DNA of 48,046 nucleotides, taken from Porphyromonadaceae bacterium (GTDB taxonomy: Bacteria > Bacteroidota > Bacteroidia > Bacteroidales > Paludibacteraceae). The notes below the pieces were generated by a model. That model worked only from the letters and a program-made list of their open reading frames with translations, did no database searches and was not told where the DNA came from. The DNA lies in contig JAAYIT010000328.1 in assembly GCA_012523295.1 (NCBI GenBank), positions 1-48,046 on the forward strand, in the 5' to 3' direction. How positions within the stretch are numbered: the stretch's first letter is position 1; each line of letters begins with the position of its first letter. The translations under genes were made by a program, and so were the position numbers. Shown here one piece after another: positions 19,698-27,553 of the stretch.

Positions 19698-19790
19698 GAA
19701 AAAAGGCAAAGATTTAAGTTGCTTAATTGGAAGGTTAGCAACAAAAATCAATGCCTTTTAAATTTCTTTTACCGGACAACCTTCCAAGAA
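19698..19790 (-). promoter_or_regulatory. Structured leader / attenuator-like element upstream of the KilA-N gene
   Basis: Terminator-like hairpin whose loop (AACCTTCCAA) is perfectly complementary to upstream TTGGAAGGTT. Confidence 0.5.
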
Positions 19791-19934
19791 TCCGTGAGTG
19801 TGAAAACGCTTTCTGACTTAATATATAAATCGGATTACGTTTTTTCGGGTTATTGTTGCTATTATGATCGGCAGTTTCTTATCTCCCGCTATTAGCTGAA
19901 AATAAGCGATTGCGTTAATAATATTTAGCATACA

Positions 19935-20174
19935 TTAACCCTTTACCTCTGTGTCAGGGATTTTCATTTTCTCGAAAATGGTTTGTTTCATTTTCGACAC
20001 GTTTACAATTACGGTTTCTGTGATGAGTTCTGCCGCCCGGGTGTAACCTTGGCGGTAACCGGCTTGGTATGCCTCGACTTCGGCGTTCGGGCGGGACCGG
20101 TTGGTTTCCGTGCTACTGTACTTCGCATCGGAAAGGTGTCCCGTTTGGCGGGACGGTTCTGTGTTTTTTGACAT
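19935..20174 (-). CDS. Hypothetical phage protein
   Basis: Start moved from TTG 20213 to ATG 20174 (MSKNTEPSRQTGHLSDAKYSSTETNR). Confidence 0.5.
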   Translation of the reverse strand: MSKNTEPSRQTGHLSDAKYSSTETNRSRPNAEVEAYQAGYRQGYTRAAELITETVIVNVSKMKQTIFEKMKIPDTEVKG

Positions 20175-20192
20175 AATTTTTAAAATAAAGAA

Positions 20193-20370
20193 GCGTATGC
20201 TACCTATTGTCAAAGTTAACCACAGGGGAACTTTTCGGGCATTACTGCTACCGAATAGGGCATACGCTGTATTAATACGTTCACACGCAGGCGTAAAAAA
20301 AGCCCAACTCGCTTATTAAATTTTGAGTAGGGCAATCCAACCTGCCCTGTGGTTTTTTGACAAGGGCAAA
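20193..20370 (-). ncRNA. Candidate structured RNA / 5' leader, family not recognised
   Basis: Nested and long-range inverted repeats in an intergenic gap; P1 GCGTATGC-CCTATT / AATAGG-TA-GCATACGC, two internal hairpins, upstream terminator-like hairpin. Confidence 0.45.
20294..20334 (-). terminator. Intrinsic terminator-like hairpin
   Basis: GCCCTACTC-loop-GAGTTGGGC followed by TTTTTTT on the minus strand. Confidence 0.7.
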
Positions 20371-20394
20371 GGTTGTGAATATTATTTTATTGAG

Positions 20395-20430
20395 AAAATA
20401 TTTTAAGGTTTTTTAAGAAAAAACCCGATT
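20395..20430 (-). terminator. Terminator downstream of the lipoprotein gene
   Basis: GGTTTTTT-CTT-AAAAAACC followed by an AT-rich tail, just after the stop at 20454. Confidence 0.55.
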
Positions 20431-20453
20431 TTATTAAACCTTAGCGTGATATA

Positions 20454-20855
20454 TCATTTAATTTTTTGGAATGTATCTTTTGTGGGCTTTCCATCTATAA
20501 CACTTGTACTCTCCCAAACAAGGAAATCTTTATAAATAGTTATTTTATCTCCCTGCCAAGAATACGTATTTCCAATGATAATAGTTGATTGTGCGTCAAC
20601 CAATGGCGTTCCACTTGCAATATTGAATTCCAGTATAGTTGGCTCGCCAAATGGCACTTCTTTGCCGTCATCTATATGAATTATTGAGTATTTAGCCTTA
20701 TTCGTTTCGTGAAACTCCAAAAGGTATTTGGATAAAAAACCCTTATTTTCCCATACAGTTCCAATAAGTAAATCCTTTTTAATTTCAGGCTCATCTTTTT
20801 TACAAGCTGTAAATAACAACGGCACCGCCACCAATAAAACGATTAATTTTCTCAT
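20454..20855 (-). CDS. Small lipoprotein, possible moron
   Basis: MRKLIVLLVAVPLLFTACKKDEPEIKK signal/lipobox. Confidence 0.7.
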   Translation of the reverse strand: MRKLIVLLVAVPLLFTACKKDEPEIKKDLLIGTVWENKGFLSKYLLEFHETNKAKYSIIHIDDGKEVPFGEPTILEFNIASGTPLVDAQSTIIIGNTYSWQGDKITIYKDFLVWESTSVIDGKPTKDTFQKIK

Positions 20856-20905
20856 AGTTTGAATAATTTTTAGTTAATAAATCAATAAAAGTTCAAAGAT
20901 ATGAA

Positions 20906-21050
20906 TTATTTATTTAATTTTTCTTTCCACTTGATCAAATCTTTTTCGTCTATGCTGAAAACATGGTTTTCGTCAATGATGTAATCGGTGAAGTAATCTC
21001 GCGAAACTTCTTCCGGCATTACGAACTGGTACTTTTAAATATCTTTCCAT
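20906..21050 (-). pseudogene. Small phage ORF interrupted by an apparent frameshift
   Basis: ATG 21050 reads MERYLK, then a +1 shift gives YQFVMPEEVSRDYFTDYIIDENHVFSIDEKDLIKWKEKLNK*; ATG 21019 gives an intact 37-aa ORF. Confidence 0.5.
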
Positions 21051-21066
21051 TTTAGTTTTAACATAG

Positions 21067-21612
21067 TTATATTGTATTAAAGAAGCTTTGTTTTCTTTGT
21101 TTTATGAAATATTCGGTGTTGAGAATTGCTCCCTTGATGACGTCTTTTCCCATTGCTTCGAGGTATTTTCCATATTCCATGCCTACGAGCCCTATTAGTA
21201 CCATTCCTGTTTGATATTTTGCAATAAGCGCGTCTAACAGCATTTGACCTTTTTTCTGTCCTTCTGATCCGTCTCCGCCTTTTGTCTGTGAATAGAATTC
21301 TACTTTCTTTCCGGCATACTTTCCTTTTTTGACTGTGAATGAGACTAATTTCACTTTGGGGGATTGCGCGAACGCTTCAAAATTTCCGCTTACAGCAACC
21401 TGTCCTTGATTGATTACCACGTACCCGATGGAGCTTCTTAAGTTTCCCGTCCAGTTTTGGTATTCTCCGTTTCGCCTTGCATGAGATACAAAGTTTTCTC
21501 CCGCGCTTGCAAGGAACATTATAAGTGTGTGTTCGAACTTTTCTTTTTTAGCTTGGAGTATTTTTTCTACCTGTTTTTGAGTAAACAAAGGCTTGAATAT
21601 CATTTTTGCCAT
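21067..21612 (-). CDS. HK97 gp10-like protein (copy 2, paralog of 13840-14385)
   Basis: ARRNGEYQNWTGNLRSSIGYVVIN; GLVGMEYGKYLEAMGKDVIKGAILNTEYFIK; start moved to ATG 21612. Confidence 0.6.
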   Translation of the reverse strand: MAKMIFKPLFTQKQVEKILQAKKEKFEHTLIMFLASAGENFVSHARRNGEYQNWTGNLRSSIGYVVINQGQVAVSGNFEAFAQSPKVKLVSFTVKKGKYAGKKVEFYSQTKGGDGSEGQKKGQMLLDALIAKYQTGMVLIGLVGMEYGKYLEAMGKDVIKGAILNTEYFIKQRKQSFFNTI

Positions 21613-21654
21613 GACCGTTTTTTCTATTAAAATATAGAATGTCATGTATGTTTT

Positions 21655-21662
21655 TTCAAAGG
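21655..21662 (-). promoter_or_regulatory. -7 box TACCTTTG upstream of the gp10-like copy 2 gene
   Basis: TAnnTTTG match on the minus strand; the -33 element is less clear. Confidence 0.35.
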
Positions 21663-21813
21663 TAGAAAATATTTACCAAATGTAAAACTCATTTATCTCA
21701 ATTTTAAGCGACTTTCTATCGTGTAAGAATATCTTATATCCATTTCTTATATAAAGTTGCACAGCGGGCAGGAAAAGTGGCAAATTTGACGTTTTTTCTA
21801 TTTGGTCTCTTAT

Positions 21814-22377
21814 TCACAAAAGCATCTCACCATGAACACTGCTTTTCACTAATTCTAAAATACGGTTATACTCTTTGTAAAGCTCACTAATACTTTCCGT
21901 TCCTTTCCAGTCGCGGAAGCTTTCAGCTTGAAAAAATTTAAAGTCAAATATTTTTCTGTGTTTTTCAGATAAATTCAAAGCCTCTACCGCTTCACGCACT
22001 TTATTGGTCATTCTCATGATTTCAGCTGGAGTGTCAACTTCTTCATAATCTACATCAGGAATGTTTTCAAAACAGTATCCGTTTTCATCTCTCGGAATAG
22101 CTGAATATTTTTGGCGATATGGAGAAGTAAGAGAAGTGGCATTCAGTTTAATCATCCGCAACACATAATAATCAAGTTCGGTGTATTGTCCTGATTTTTT
22201 ATGAAGCAACGACAAAAGAAATTTTTCATTTTTTTGTAAAAGTGAACACAGCACTTCATTCAGCACATCCAACGCTTCATCCGCAATACCGGCATGAGTA
22301 CAATGATACTCCGAATAATCAAGCCACCTTTCATATCTTTTTGAAATATAATTGTTGATTTCACTTGTCATATCCAA
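21814..22377 (-). CDS. Sigma-factor-like regulatory protein (possible late-gene regulator)
   Basis: 187 aa; region-2-like ADEALDVLNEVLCSLL...YYVLRMIKLNATS and region-4-like VREAVEALNLSEKHRKIFDFKFFQAESFRDWKG. Confidence 0.4.
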   Translation of the reverse strand: MDMTSEINNYISKRYERWLDYSEYHCTHAGIADEALDVLNEVLCSLLQKNEKFLLSLLHKKSGQYTELDYYVLRMIKLNATSLTSPYRQKYSAIPRDENGYCFENIPDVDYEEVDTPAEIMRMTNKVREAVEALNLSEKHRKIFDFKFFQAESFRDWKGTESISELYKEYNRILELVKSSVHGEMLL

Positions 22378-22457
22378 ACCTTTTTAGTAATTTTGAGTGC
22401 TGATTTCAAAACATATTAAAAGGCGGTTGGAAAGTTTTCTGACTGCTTTTTCCCTTT

Positions 22458-23834
22458 CTAAAATGGTGTTTCTTCCTGTAAATCTCTTACCCCGGAAGTC
22501 AATATATTTTCAATCTTATATACTTCCAGATCCTTTATTTCAGTAAAATGAGTGGTTTGACGGTCAAACTTCGTTAAGAAACGGAATGTCCCAATGTTAC
22601 GTCCTTTTGCCACATCAATTAATCCTGTACCTCTTGTGGTGTATTCAGCAAACTCTTCCGGATATTGCTTGTTTATTCCGTAGTATTCGGGACGATATGC
22701 AAACGCTACAATATCCGCAGCTTCTCCTATCTGCCCTGAACCTCGTAAACGTCCGAGTGTTGGGTATGGATTGCTGTCATTTCGGTTCAGTTGTGATAGC
22801 GCCATTATCCAAATATCGAGCTCTTTTGCAAGGTTCTTCAATCTGCGAGCTGCTATTCCAAGCTTTGTTTCTTCACTTACACCTTTTTCGTTGATATGAA
22901 CAATTTGTAAATAATCAATCATTGCACCGGTGATGTTATATTTGACTTTCATGTTTCGTATTGAACCTATTATGCTGTCGATATTGGATGTGCTTCGCTC
23001 ATCAATGAAAATTCCAAGATTGCAAATGCGGTTTACGTTCAGTTCCATGCGTTCAAACTGATCCTGCGTCAGCTTTGAATAAAGAAGCTCATTTGCGGGT
23101 ATTCCGGTCCGCATCGCGGTAATTCGTGAAGCTAACTGCATACTACTCATTTCGAGAGAATAAACTGCTATATTGTCATTTTCAGCGATATTATTGCAAA
23201 TGCTCAATGCAAGCGATGTTTTACCCATGCTGCTTTCTCCTGCCACTATCACCAAGTCAGTACCTTGCAAACCTCCGCTTTTCTCATCAAATTCCCTGAA
23301 TCCGGTTGGTGATCCTGACGATTTGATTTCAGATGTCATATTTTCTATCACATTTTCTCTCATACTCCCAACCGCTTCACTTATGTGAATAACCCCTGTT
23401 GATGCTTCACTGTAAATATCCTTAATGCTTTCCATTAAGACATTTATTGTTTCATCAATATCAATCGAGTTTGTGTAAGACTGTTCAGCTGCGAGTGTAG
23501 TCAGTTGAATTACTTTACGTCTGATATACAATTCTTTGAGTATAAGTGCGTGTTGATACATTTCAGCAGATACTACACCTGCAATATCAACTACTTCGAG
23601 ATAATAATTCGTTCCTAACTCTTGCGAAACGCGTATCATGTCCGGAAATTCACCCTTTTCTTTGATTTTGCAAATAGTTTTATATATCTGCTTATGGCGA
23701 TTGTTGTAAAAACATTCAGATGTTAAAATATCAGATGTCTTGTCATACGCCCCGCGCTCATTCATCATAGTTCCAAGCACTATGCGTTCACTATCAAGTG
23801 AGTTGGGTGGCATTTTGCCAGCTGTTGTTGTCAT
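22458..23834 (-). CDS. dnaB: Replicative DNA helicase, DnaB-like
   Basis: LDSERIVLGTMM, GTDLVIVAGESSMGKTSLALSICNNIA, SLEMSSMQLASRI, DYLQIVH; start moved to ATG 23834. Confidence 0.9.
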   Translation of the reverse strand: MTTTAGKMPPNSLDSERIVLGTMMNERGAYDKTSDILTSECFYNNRHKQIYKTICKIKEKGEFPDMIRVSQELGTNYYLEVVDIAGVVSAEMYQHALILKELYIRRKVIQLTTLAAEQSYTNSIDIDETINVLMESIKDIYSEASTGVIHISEAVGSMRENVIENMTSEIKSSGSPTGFREFDEKSGGLQGTDLVIVAGESSMGKTSLALSICNNIAENDNIAVYSLEMSSMQLASRITAMRTGIPANELLYSKLTQDQFERMELNVNRICNLGIFIDERSTSNIDSIIGSIRNMKVKYNITGAMIDYLQIVHINEKGVSEETKLGIAARRLKNLAKELDIWIMALSQLNRNDSNPYPTLGRLRGSGQIGEAADIVAFAYRPEYYGINKQYPEEFAEYTTRGTGLIDVAKGRNIGTFRFLTKFDRQTTHFTEIKDLEVYKIENILTSGVRDLQEETPF

Positions 23835-24403
23835 GCTCTCATTGATTTTCCGGTTAGCGTATAGTCGTTGCACATTTCACGAAGCCGGTCTAATGTTCTT
23901 AACCCAAACATCTCTTTTATTTGCTCCGCTGTAAGGTTTGTGGTTATCATAGTTGCTTTATTTTGTCTATATCTGAAATCAATAATGTCATCAAACGGAT
24001 TGATTATATTCCCATATACATTCACAATTGGCGCATACATTCCTACATCGTCAATAGCCAAAACGTTTATATGTTTTAGGTTTTCAATTGCTTCTCTGTC
24101 TTCCTGCCTATACAGTTCATTCAAATCTGATATATGAGTAAATACTGCTTTACTTCCCATGTGTTGAAGGGTGGCTGTTGTTGCTTGCATTATCAACGTT
24201 TTTCCAACACCTACACTTCCGCGTATCATAATTCCTTTGTATAAATCTCCCACAAACCAATCATCAAATGCAATCCATTGACTTACGTATTGTACTGCTT
24301 TGTTGATTAACTCATTTGGTATAAACTTTTTATGTCTGTATGAAAGAATGATTTTCATATTATTCAAAATGTCATTTTCTACCCAAGCTACATCTGATTT
24401 CAT
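23831..24403 (-). CDS. DnaC/IstB-like helicase loader ATPase
   Basis: MIRGSVGVGKTLIMQA Walker A, VLAIDDVG Walker B; start choice ATG 24403 avoids overlap (track start is 24493). Confidence 0.8.
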   Translation of the reverse strand: MKSDVAWVENDILNNMKIILSYRHKKFIPNELINKAVQYVSQWIAFDDWFVGDLYKGIMIRGSVGVGKTLIMQATTATLQHMGSKAVFTHISDLNELYRQEDREAIENLKHINVLAIDDVGMYAPIVNVYGNIINPFDDIIDFRYRQNKATMITTNLTAEQIKEMFGLRTLDRLREMCNDYTLTGKSMRA

Positions 24404-24404
24404 G

Positions 24405-25175
24405 TTAGATCTGATCATTTGAGTAGTCGATATCTTTCTCAATAATTGCGATACCGCCACGGTATCCTGATTTTTTTGATTGTTTGTTTCCATTGTTTTG
24501 ATAATTTGAATTGTTAGTGTTTGAAATTAATTCGTCTTTCCAAGATTTGTTGTTTAGGAAAGTACTTGGATCTTTCCTGTATTTTTTCTCTGGCTGTGAT
24601 TGAATGTATAGAGGGATATAGTTCATAATTTCATCTCTTTCGTTGTCCGTAAGTTTTTCCCATTTATTTTTGAGTTTTTCCTTATCACCTCTTTTTTTGT
24701 CATATAAATTCCAAAATTCGTCGAATGCAATATTTATATTCTTTTCATTCTTTATATTCTTTATATTCTTGTTTGTGTCCGTCTGTTGTACTGTCTGCTG
24801 TCCGTCTGTTGTATCGTCTGTTGTACTGTCTGTTGTATCGCTTAACTGATATTGATTGTAATTTGTTATTGATATTAAGGTAGTTATATTGTTTTTTTGC
24901 TGTACTATCATCATGTCCGTTTCGAGCTGTTTTAAGAAGCGTATTACCTTGCCTCTTGACCACTTCCATCTTTTAGACAAACTGTCTTGCGACATTCCTA
25001 TTTGGCCACGTTTTATATCAACTTTATTTCCACGCACATAGAAATATTTTTCATTGTGATTTGCCATTATTATCATATCTATCCACGCTTGCATTCGTGT
25101 GAATGGCTCGGAAAAATACATAGGGTTTTCTGTAATCTTCCTGTATAATTTTATCCAGCCTTTATTCATATTCAA
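24405..25175 (-). CDS. Phage replication initiator (DnaD/O-like)
   Basis: GWIKLYRKITENPMYFSEPFTRMQAWIDMI winged-helix N-terminus, low-complexity linker, FDEFWNLYDKKRGDKEKLKNKWEKLTDNER. Confidence 0.7.
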   Translation of the reverse strand: MNMNKGWIKLYRKITENPMYFSEPFTRMQAWIDMIIMANHNEKYFYVRGNKVDIKRGQIGMSQDSLSKRWKWSRGKVIRFLKQLETDMMIVQQKNNITTLISITNYNQYQLSDTTDSTTDDTTDGQQTVQQTDTNKNIKNIKNEKNINIAFDEFWNLYDKKRGDKEKLKNKWEKLTDNERDEIMNYIPLYIQSQPEKKYRKDPSTFLNNKSWKDELISNTNNSNYQNNGNKQSKKSGYRGGIAIIEKDIDYSNDQI

Positions 25176-26476
25176 GCTCCTTTCATTAATTTTCTTTCTC
25201 TTATCAAATGAATGTTTCTATTCACTAATTCTTTGATTTGAGAATGATATTCAGTAGTTTGATTATTGTGTCCCCGGCATTGAAGTATGCTGAAATCTTT
25301 CAGCGATATTTCAATTGTCTCAACCGGTTTACCTGCAATTCGAGCTGATAATATCAATGAATTTGGCTTCAAATGATAATCGCTCACATATACGCAATGA
25401 TTGAGTTTTTCACCTTCAAACACATATTCAAGGACATTGTCAAGCACTTTTACATCTATATTTCCATCAGAAAATGCAATACCTATATACTTTCCTTTCA
25501 GCTTCAGGAATTGCTCATTTTCTTCGAGTGCTTTTTTCTTTTTTTCTTCTAAGGCGCGCTTTTCATCAACTTTGTGTTTCTTTTCTACATACCGGTCATG
25601 AGCTTGTTTTAAGTCCGCAGGACAAACGTACTTCGCATTGTTGATGTCTTTGTTGAAGAAGAGAAGTAAGTTCACGTAATCGCGCCAAATGCTCCCATCC
25701 TCAACAATATAGTTGTTTCTGATGCAGATTTTAATTGACTGCCAGTATCTTTCTATATCTGCATCCGAAGCGTGTTCCTTAGCAAATAATTTCAAAAGTC
25801 CGTACTGCTTTGCTTTAATAAGCGTTTCCATTCTACTGCTTTGAAGCAATGAAGTAAAAAGCTGTTGCGGCATTATACCATGAAAATCACCATTAAATCC
25901 GTTTCGCTTCAAAATATCCGTCACTTTTATTCTCGGATATACATAATTTGCAAACACATTATACTTCAGATATACAGCTGATTTACCCCGTACTTCCATG
26001 TCAGAGCGCCAATTCCAGGAATCATAATAAATGCTTAATATAGCTGTACGACTCATATTTACGCGCTTCCCATCCGGTGCAAACCAATTCTGAACTGCTT
26101 CGTTAATCTCAAAAACAGCCGGACTTCCGACACGGCATTTTTTTGAAACTACAAAATGCCGAAGTACTTGAAATTCCTGCGAAGTGGTTACAATTGTATA
26201 ATACTCGCTTGCTTCATACTTCAACCTTCTTGAAGTTACGGTTTTTAATTCTTTACCACATCCCGGACAGACAACGCCCAACAATTGAGCGTTTAATCTG
26301 CCGTTTTCATGTTCAAATGTATTTCCACATTCAAGACACCAAATCGTTTTACTTCGCACATATCCGGTTGGATCAAAGCAGTTTCCTAACGCCCATCGTT
26401 TTTGCGGTTCTGAAATCTTATTCAGTTTCCGGCTTAATTCCGCAACGCGTTTTTGAAGTTTCGTTTTTGGTTTCAT
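25172..26476 (-). CDS. PcfJ-like protein
   Basis: CxxC zinc motifs (WCLECG, CPGCG) and C-terminal EGEKLNHCVYVSDYHLKPNSLILSAR...CRGHNNQ. Confidence 0.75.
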   Translation of the reverse strand: MKPKTKLQKRVAELSRKLNKISEPQKRWALGNCFDPTGYVRSKTIWCLECGNTFEHENGRLNAQLLGVVCPGCGKELKTVTSRRLKYEASEYYTIVTTSQEFQVLRHFVVSKKCRVGSPAVFEINEAVQNWFAPDGKRVNMSRTAILSIYYDSWNWRSDMEVRGKSAVYLKYNVFANYVYPRIKVTDILKRNGFNGDFHGIMPQQLFTSLLQSSRMETLIKAKQYGLLKLFAKEHASDADIERYWQSIKICIRNNYIVEDGSIWRDYVNLLLFFNKDINNAKYVCPADLKQAHDRYVEKKHKVDEKRALEEKKKKALEENEQFLKLKGKYIGIAFSDGNIDVKVLDNVLEYVFEGEKLNHCVYVSDYHLKPNSLILSARIAGKPVETIEISLKDFSILQCRGHNNQTTEYHSQIKELVNRNIHLIRERKLMKGA

Positions 26477-26709
26477 AAATCTTCATACAATTGTTTCAAA
26501 AAATCTAATTGATGTTCAATATCAGCAATTGTCGATTTTAACTCAGGCTTGAGCAAGTCAATTGCATTAAGTTTTATTTTATCAATATTTTTGGGAATAA
26601 GTATTCCGTTTTCAATATTTGAATAATTTGAACGAGCGATTCCCAAATGCTTTGCAAAGTCCTTTTGTTTTATACGCAAAGTCTGTCTTAAAAATTTGAT
26701 TGTTTTCAT
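26473..26709 (-). CDS. XRE-family HTH regulator
   Basis: LRQTLRIKQKDFAKHLGIARSNYSNIENGILIP. Confidence 0.75.
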   Translation of the reverse strand: MKTIKFLRQTLRIKQKDFAKHLGIARSNYSNIENGILIPKNIDKIKLNAIDLLKPELKSTIADIEHQLDFLKQLYEDL

Positions 26710-26765
26710 TGTCTTAATTTTTTATAGGCCTATCTGAATCCATCAAGTAAGTCAAGCCTGGTATT

Positions 26766-27143
26766 TCATGTTAATAATTCGGGATTGTCGTGTACATTCC
26801 CTATAACTTGCATTTCACCAAAATCAAGTTCACGGTACAAAAGCATTATTTGTTCGTCATCTTGAAGCCAAAAACAGCCGTTCGAGTAGGTGCATATACC
26901 TTTAGCTTTGATATTTTCGTTGAAATCTTTTATAGCCAAAATGTCACCTTCATAAACCTCCAAACCGTTTTTATCTTTCAGTCCAGTAAACTGCCCAACT
27001 GTTTCAGGAATAACTTCATGAGTTGATATATCTGTATGAATCACCACTAAATCTTTGTATAATGCAGCATCAACATACCCATAAACCCAACCACTATTTG
27101 ATTTTAATTTCCCTCTAAACATTATTTCTCTCATAGCTTTCAA
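26766..27143 (-). CDS. YopX family protein
   Basis: MREIMFRGKLKSNSGWVYGYV...TVGQFTGLKDKNGLEVYEGDIL. Confidence 0.85.
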   Translation of the reverse strand: MKAMREIMFRGKLKSNSGWVYGYVDAALYKDLVVIHTDISTHEVIPETVGQFTGLKDKNGLEVYEGDILAIKDFNENIKAKGICTYSNGCFWLQDDEQIMLLYRELDFGEMQVIGNVHDNPELLT

Positions 27144-27550
27144 AATAAACTTGCTTGTTTTACACTATCAGCCTGTTTTTCGGCTTTCTTTTCCTTTTTC
27201 TTCGTCATGGTCTGATAAGCTTCAGCTTGTAACTGCTCCATCGCTTTTTGTCGCGCTTTCGCCTTTTCTTCTTCTGTGAGTTCTATTACGTGATTAACTG
27301 CAACTCGGGCTTGGATTTCTTTGCCTACATCAATGCTTTCTTCATCGTAGTAATGTACAGCCATTCCGTAGATTTCATCGTCATGGAAGCCGTTACAACC
27401 GCTTTTCTGAACTGTATTTAGAATGTAAGTAATACAATCATCTATGTTCTTTTTCTCATTTGCATATTTGGGTGCAAATAATTCATCTCCCGAAGCCCTT
27501 TTATCCAAATAGGCTTTAATTGTTTTTTTGAATTGTTCTGTTGATTTCAT
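27140..27550 (-). CDS. PcfK-like protein
   Basis: FKKTIKAYLDKRASGDELFAPKYANEKKNIDDCITYILNTVQKSGCNGFHDDEIYGMAVHYYDE. Confidence 0.8.
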   Translation of the reverse strand: MKSTEQFKKTIKAYLDKRASGDELFAPKYANEKKNIDDCITYILNTVQKSGCNGFHDDEIYGMAVHYYDEESIDVGKEIQARVAVNHVIELTEEEKAKARQKAMEQLQAEAYQTMTKKKEKKAEKQADSVKQASLF

Positions 27551-27553
27551 GTC

